Shown here one piece after another: positions 60,791-64,000 of a stretch of 64,000 nucleotides of DNA. A model generated the notes under the pieces. The model saw only the letters and a program-made list of their open reading frames with translations, had not been told where the DNA came from and searched no databases. The stretch's first letter is position 1. Each line of letters opens with the position of its first letter. Both the position numbers and the translations under genes were made by a program. Source of the DNA: an uncultured Eubacteriales bacterium (lineage in GTDB: Bacteria; Bacillota; Clostridia; Christensenellales; CAG-138); the NCBI GenBank assembly GCA_900544555.1, contig UQWD01000012.1:5825-69824 (forward strand). Direction: 5' to 3'.

Positions 60791-62326
60791 ATGAATCAAC
60801 GATTAAAAGCAAAAATAAATGAATCCCTGTCATCAGTGCTGCCGATAACGGGCATTGTTCTGTTGCTGAGCTTTACGGTAGCGCCCATGCCGATAGGTAC
60901 GCTGATGCTGTTTTTGTCCGGCGCGGCGCTGCTGATTATCGGCATGGGCTTTTTCTCTTTGGGCGTGGATATGGCCATGCTCCCGCTGGGTGAAGGCATC
61001 GGTACGCAGATAACGAAAACCAGGCGCATCTTTGTTGCGATTATCGCCTGCTTTGTTATAGGGGCGGTAATCACAATAGCGGAGCCGGATTTGCAGGTGC
61101 TGGCTAAGCAGGTTCCGTCCGTACCCGATATGGTTCTGATACTTACGGTGGCGGTAGGCGTCGGGCTGTTTTTAATTGCGGCGCTATTACGAATATTTTT
61201 AAAAATCCGGCTGTCGCACCTACTGATTATTTTCTACGCGTTAACCTTTATATTGGCGCAGTTTGCCCCGCCTGAATTCATCGCCGTCGCGTTTGATTCC
61301 GGCGGCGTTACGACCGGCCCGATAACCGTGCCGTTCATCATGGCGCTTGGTATCGGGATAGCGTCGCTAAGGAGCGATAAGGATTCGCACGACGACAGCT
61401 TCGGCCTAATCGCGCTGTGCAGTATCGGCCCCATACTTTCGGTAATCATATTGAGCCTTTTTTACGATACCGGCTCTATCGACTTTGGTTCGATGGATCT
61501 GCCCGTTATCGATACCACAAGGGATATTGCCGCTCAGTTCGCGCAGGGTCTTCCCGCCTATTTAAAAGAAGTGCTTACCGCGCTCGCGCCCATCGTAATT
61601 ATGGCGATACTGCTTCAGCTTATATCGCGCCGCTTCCCCAAACGCAAGCTGCTGAAAATGGCTATCGGCATGGCGTATACATACATCGGCCTGGTTACGT
61701 TTTTGACCGGGGTCAACGTCGGCTTCATGCCGGCGGGGCAGCTTATAGGCTCGATAATGGCGGGTTCCGCCTATCGGTGGGTGCTGGTTCCGCTTGGGGC
61801 GGTTATCGGTTATTTTATTGTGTCGGCGGAGCCGGCTGTACACGTACTGAAACAACAGGTTGAGGAGATATCCGGCGGGGCGATTTCCCAGGCGGCCCTT
61901 CAGCGGAGCCTCTCCATCGGCGTGGCCTGCGCGGTAGGGCTTTCAATGCTGCGCGTTCTGACGGGAATTTCAATTTACTGGTTCCTCGCGCCCGGGTATA
62001 TGCTGGCGCTGGGCATGACGTTTTTTTCGCCCAAGCTGTTTACCGCCATCGCGTTTGACTCCGGCGGCGTGGCGAGCGGCCCGATGACGGCTACGTTTCT
62101 GCTTCCGCTGGCTATGGGCGCGTGCCGAAGCGTCGGCGGCAACATGATGATGGACGCGTTCGGAATCGTGGCGATGGTCGCCATGACCCCGCTTATCACT
62201 ATTCAGGCGCTGGGCTGCGTATACGCCGCACGCTTGAAGGCTAAGTCCAGGCAGCCCGCGGTGAACGTCGACGAGCTGGCGGATACCATCATTTACTATG
62301 GAGAGGAGGCGTACTTGAGTGAATGA
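60791..62326 (+). CDS. DUF1538 membrane protein, internally duplicated
   Basis: 511 residues from ATG 60791 (GGGGCGG upstream). About twelve to fourteen spans in two halves; each half holds the signature AFDSGGV-x2-GP-x-T (VAFDSGGVTTGPITVPFIMALG and IAFDSGGVASGPMTATFLLPLA) and an LLLSFTVAPMP/FLTGVNVGFMPAG-type opening. DUF1538 proteins are presumed transporters of unknown substrate. The next gene overlaps it by eight bases and encodes a PII-like protein, so a PII-regulated channel in the style of GlnK-AmtB is a fair inference. Confidence 0.85.
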   Translation: MNQRLKAKINESLSSVLPITGIVLLLSFTVAPMPIGTLMLFLSGAALLIIGMGFFSLGVDMAMLPLGEGIGTQITKTRRIFVAIIACFVIGAVITIAEPDLQVLAKQVPSVPDMVLILTVAVGVGLFLIAALLRIFLKIRLSHLLIIFYALTFILAQFAPPEFIAVAFDSGGVTTGPITVPFIMALGIGIASLRSDKDSHDDSFGLIALCSIGPILSVIILSLFYDTGSIDFGSMDLPVIDTTRDIAAQFAQGLPAYLKEVLTALAPIVIMAILLQLISRRFPKRKLLKMAIGMAYTYIGLVTFLTGVNVGFMPAGQLIGSIMAGSAYRWVLVPLGAVIGYFIVSAEPAVHVLKQQVEEISGGAISQAALQRSLSIGVACAVGLSMLRVLTGISIYWFLAPGYMLALGMTFFSPKLFTAIAFDSGGVASGPMTATFLLPLAMGACRSVGGNMMMDAFGIVAMVAMTPLITIQALGCVYAARLKAKSRQPAVNVDELADTIIYYGEEAYLSE

Positions 62327-62990
62327 GAGCATCTATCTGCTCATTGCCATATTGAACAGGGGTAAGGGTAAGGTGATCCCTGAGCTGTGCGCCGAAACGG
62401 GCCAATACTACCACTTTCTTTGCCTCGGCAAAGGTACGGTCAGTTCGGATATATTAAGCTTGCTGGGGCTTGGCACACTGGATAAGGACGTGGTTGTAAG
62501 CATGCTTCCAAGCGGCGACGTACCGAGGGTAATCCGGGTGCTTACGGACAGAATGACGCTAAAGAGCCCGGGCAAGGGCATCGCGTTTACGGTTCCGCTT
62601 ACCGGGCTTAACGGATTAATCGCTCACGTATTAACACATGGCAGGGAGGTTTCGATGACGATGAATAACGACAACGGCCAGGCGGCCGCGCGGTATGGAT
62701 TGGTGCTCGCCGTACTTGAACCGGGCTATACCGATCAGGTGATGACTACGGCGCGCGAGGCCGGCGCGACCGGCGGAACCATTTTGCACGCGCGCGGAAT
62801 CGGAGAAGGCGAACCTGAGAAGTTCATGGGGTTCTCCATGCAGTCGGAAAAAGAGCTGCTGGCGATTTTATCCCCCGTGGAAAAGCTGCGCGCGATTATG
62901 GAAGCCATCAACCGGGAGCACGGCATAAAGACGGAAGCGAAGGGCGTAGTCCTCTCTCTCCCCGTGCAGGAAATGGTCGGGCTTGCCTGA
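62319..62990 (+). CDS. PII-like regulator with two tandem modules
   Basis: 223 residues; the start overlaps the DUF1538 stop (GTG 62319; the next in-frame starts lack a better site). Residues about 1-108 (MNESIYLLIAILNRGKGKVIPELC ... GKGTVSSDILSLLGLGTLDKDVVVSMLP) and about 118-223 (YGLVLAVLEPGYTDQVMTTAREAGATGGTILHARGIG ... IKTEAKGVVLSLPVQEMVGL) look like two ferredoxin-fold PII-type units in one chain. PII proteins sense ATP/ADP and 2-oxoglutarate and plug channels. Pairing with the DUF1538 protein is known in other bacteria. Confidence 0.8.
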   Translation: MNESIYLLIAILNRGKGKVIPELCAETGQYYHFLCLGKGTVSSDILSLLGLGTLDKDVVVSMLPSGDVPRVIRVLTDRMTLKSPGKGIAFTVPLTGLNGLIAHVLTHGREVSMTMNNDNGQAAARYGLVLAVLEPGYTDQVMTTAREAGATGGTILHARGIGEGEPEKFMGFSMQSEKELLAILSPVEKLRAIMEAINREHGIKTEAKGVVLSLPVQEMVGLA

Positions 62991-63172
62991 CACGCGTACT
63001 TCAACCGCCCGGTTATGTACAGTGAGGGTTGCGGCCTGTTGCGTGGTTTATTGCGTTTGGGCTAAAGCGTTTCCCGGACCAGAATTTAATATGCCATCGG
63101 CCGATTGTATTTATAGCGTTGAGTAATTGGGTTTCAAGCTTTTAGATAGATTATATCTAGTTTCGTGAGAGA

Positions 63173-63210
63173 AGCCTTGCGCGGGCAAACCCCGCGCAAG
63201 GCTGTTTTTA
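63173..63210 (+). terminator. Strong intrinsic terminator
   Basis: AGCCTTGCGCGGG (63173-63185) pairs exactly with CCCGCGCAAGGCT (63191-63203), followed by GTTTTTA. It closes the DUF1538/PII operon region about 180 bases downstream; no gene is seen between 62991 and 63480. Confidence 0.9.
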
Positions 63211-63418
63211 TTCATGACAAAGCAGCTGCCGGCTGTAACCATTTGTTTCGCGCCGGCTCAACCCATGCTCCTCGGTTTATCTAAACCTGCCGAATACCCG
63301 GGCCCGCCGGAGCCTATTAATATCAGGAACCCAGTGAACGGGGATTGGACATGTGTTGGCATAACGCGTAGCCGCTTAGTATAATTTATGACTTTGAAAA
63401 GGAAAATTAGGTATTTTA

Positions 63419-63448
63419 TTGCAAAACATAAAGACTACATTGTAATAT
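63419..63448 (+). promoter_or_regulatory. Probable promoter of the right-edge lipoprotein gene
   Basis: TTGCAA (63419-63424), an 18-base spacer and TAATAT (63443-63448) precede the ATG at 63481. A hairpin TCCTAAG (63451-63457) / CTTAGGA (63465-63471) partly covers the AGGAGG site at 63468-63473. Confidence 0.55.
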
Positions 63449-63480
63449 ATTCCTAAGAGAATATCTTAGGAGGGTATATA

Positions 63481-64000
63481 ATGAAAAGCCGTTTCAGATT
63501 GTTTCTAGCCTTGACGCTCTGCGCATGCCTGCTGATGGGCTGCGCGGCGACGGGGCCTGCAACTAGCCCGGACGCGTCCCCGTCTCCCGGCGTTGGCAAT
63601 ACTGGCAACGCGGGCAAGGAAACCCCATCGGCCCCAACCCCTGCCCCTACCCTGGAACAAACGCCTGTGGCCACGCCGTTGAGCAGAATACCCAATGATG
63701 AGATCGAGTATCCAGATGATTTAATGGATGAATTCATGGCAAAGGTCGCGTTCTCCACTCAAATGGGTGAAGACCGAGAAATCGACGTTCCCGTGTATTA
63801 TTTGGATTCCATTGTCAGCCAAGGTATCGATGATGAAGTCATGGTGATACTCTTCGGAAGAGATAATGGATACTCAATAAAACATTTTGCAGACCGGGAT
63901 CATGGGCTGCTGCAGAAGATTATTAGGCGCTTGCCGACAGACGCCATACGCAGTATGGAGGGCGGGAAGTATATCTACATCATGTACGATACGGATCAAG
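63481..64000 (+). CDS. Lipoprotein, function unknown, cut by right edge
   Basis: At least 173 codons, open to the end of the window. Start ATG 63481 behind TTAGGAGGG. Signal peptide MKSRFRLFLALTLCACLLM with lipobox LMGC (Cys 21), then a Pro/Ser/Thr/Ala-rich spacer to about residue 70 and the folded part beginning RIPNDEIEYPDDLMDEFMAKVAFSTQMG and DVPVYYLDSIVSQGIDDEVMVILFG. No family recognised. An opposite-strand frame at 63453-63758 is only a shadow. Confidence 0.75.
   Translation, partial: MKSRFRLFLALTLCACLLMGCAATGPATSPDASPSPGVGNTGNAGKETPSAPTPAPTLEQTPVATPLSRIPNDEIEYPDDLMDEFMAKVAFSTQMGEDREIDVPVYYLDSIVSQGIDDEVMVILFGRDNGYSIKHFADRDHGLLQKIIRRLPTDAIRSMEGGKYIYIMYDTDQ

Noticed and set aside
63453..63758. 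A leftward 101-residue frame
   Set aside because: It is the reverse shadow of the lipoprotein gene starting at 63481, which has a signal peptide, lipobox and ribosome site.

Overview
The window looks like a chromosomal segment of a spore-forming member of the Bacillota, class Clostridia. Evidence: strong AGGAGG-type ribosome binding sites, a SpoIID homologue, a methionine T-box ahead of metG, a FloA/NfeD locus and a YugP-type peptidase. The genus cannot be fixed; a Christensenellales/Oscillospirales-like lineage is a guess. Two unlike parts meet near 25.8-26.0 kb: a mobile, accessory part to the left and a core chromosome to the right that is richer in GCGC-type words and carries no broken genes.

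1-8.54 kb is the early module of a prophage, read leftward: a sigma-like gene, two small genes, DUF2800, DUF2815, a family A phage DNA polymerase, a Bro-N/KilAC antirepressor, small genes and a VapE-type primase/helicase that runs off the left edge. Four of these genes are broken: the sigma-like gene, DUF2815, polA, and vapE (three lesions). The 430-base gap upstream (8.54-8.97 kb) is dense with signals: two leftward intrinsic terminators, a 19-base palindrome, and a textbook rightward promoter.

8.97-20.13 kb is an intact rightward defence-type island: a Phd/YefM-like protein, a complete type I restriction-modification system (HsdM, HsdS, HsdR), an ImmA/IrrE-type metalloprotease with a C-terminal helix-turn-helix, a GIY-YIG/DUF4357 nuclease, an AlbA_2/Schlafen-type ATPase regulator, a small helical protein and a Cdd1-like helix-hairpin-helix protein. 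Most junctions overlap or are very short, so this is probably one transcriptional programme. I see no lesion in it, in contrast to the phage genes around it. It is the best candidate for an under-described multi-gene system.

20.13-25.85 kb is a scrapyard: a deleted DUF3795 gene, tiny ORFs, a VOC protein, an IS91-like element whose tyrosine recombinase is frameshifted but whose HUH transposase is intact, a phage holin, a frameshifted phage gene, an XRE-type regulator, and the N-terminal stub of a large serine recombinase inactivated by start loss, a 7-base tandem duplication and truncation. That stub probably marks the right end of the inserted DNA.

25.98-64 kb is chromosome: GNAT; DUF2975-HTH-DUF4173; an SDR; an alpha-oxoamine synthase; a lipoprotein; an ABC ATPase/FtsX permease/heptad-repeat protein operon; an MFS-like protein; Mrp; HtrA; MATE; YugP; SpoIID; an NfeD/zinc-ribbon/FloA cluster; a maltose-type ABC importer without its own ATPase; T-box-metG-tatD; an SDR; tilS-hpt; an MFS carrier; a DUF1538/PII-like pair; and a lipoprotein cut by the right edge. 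No tRNA, rRNA or CRISPR array was seen.
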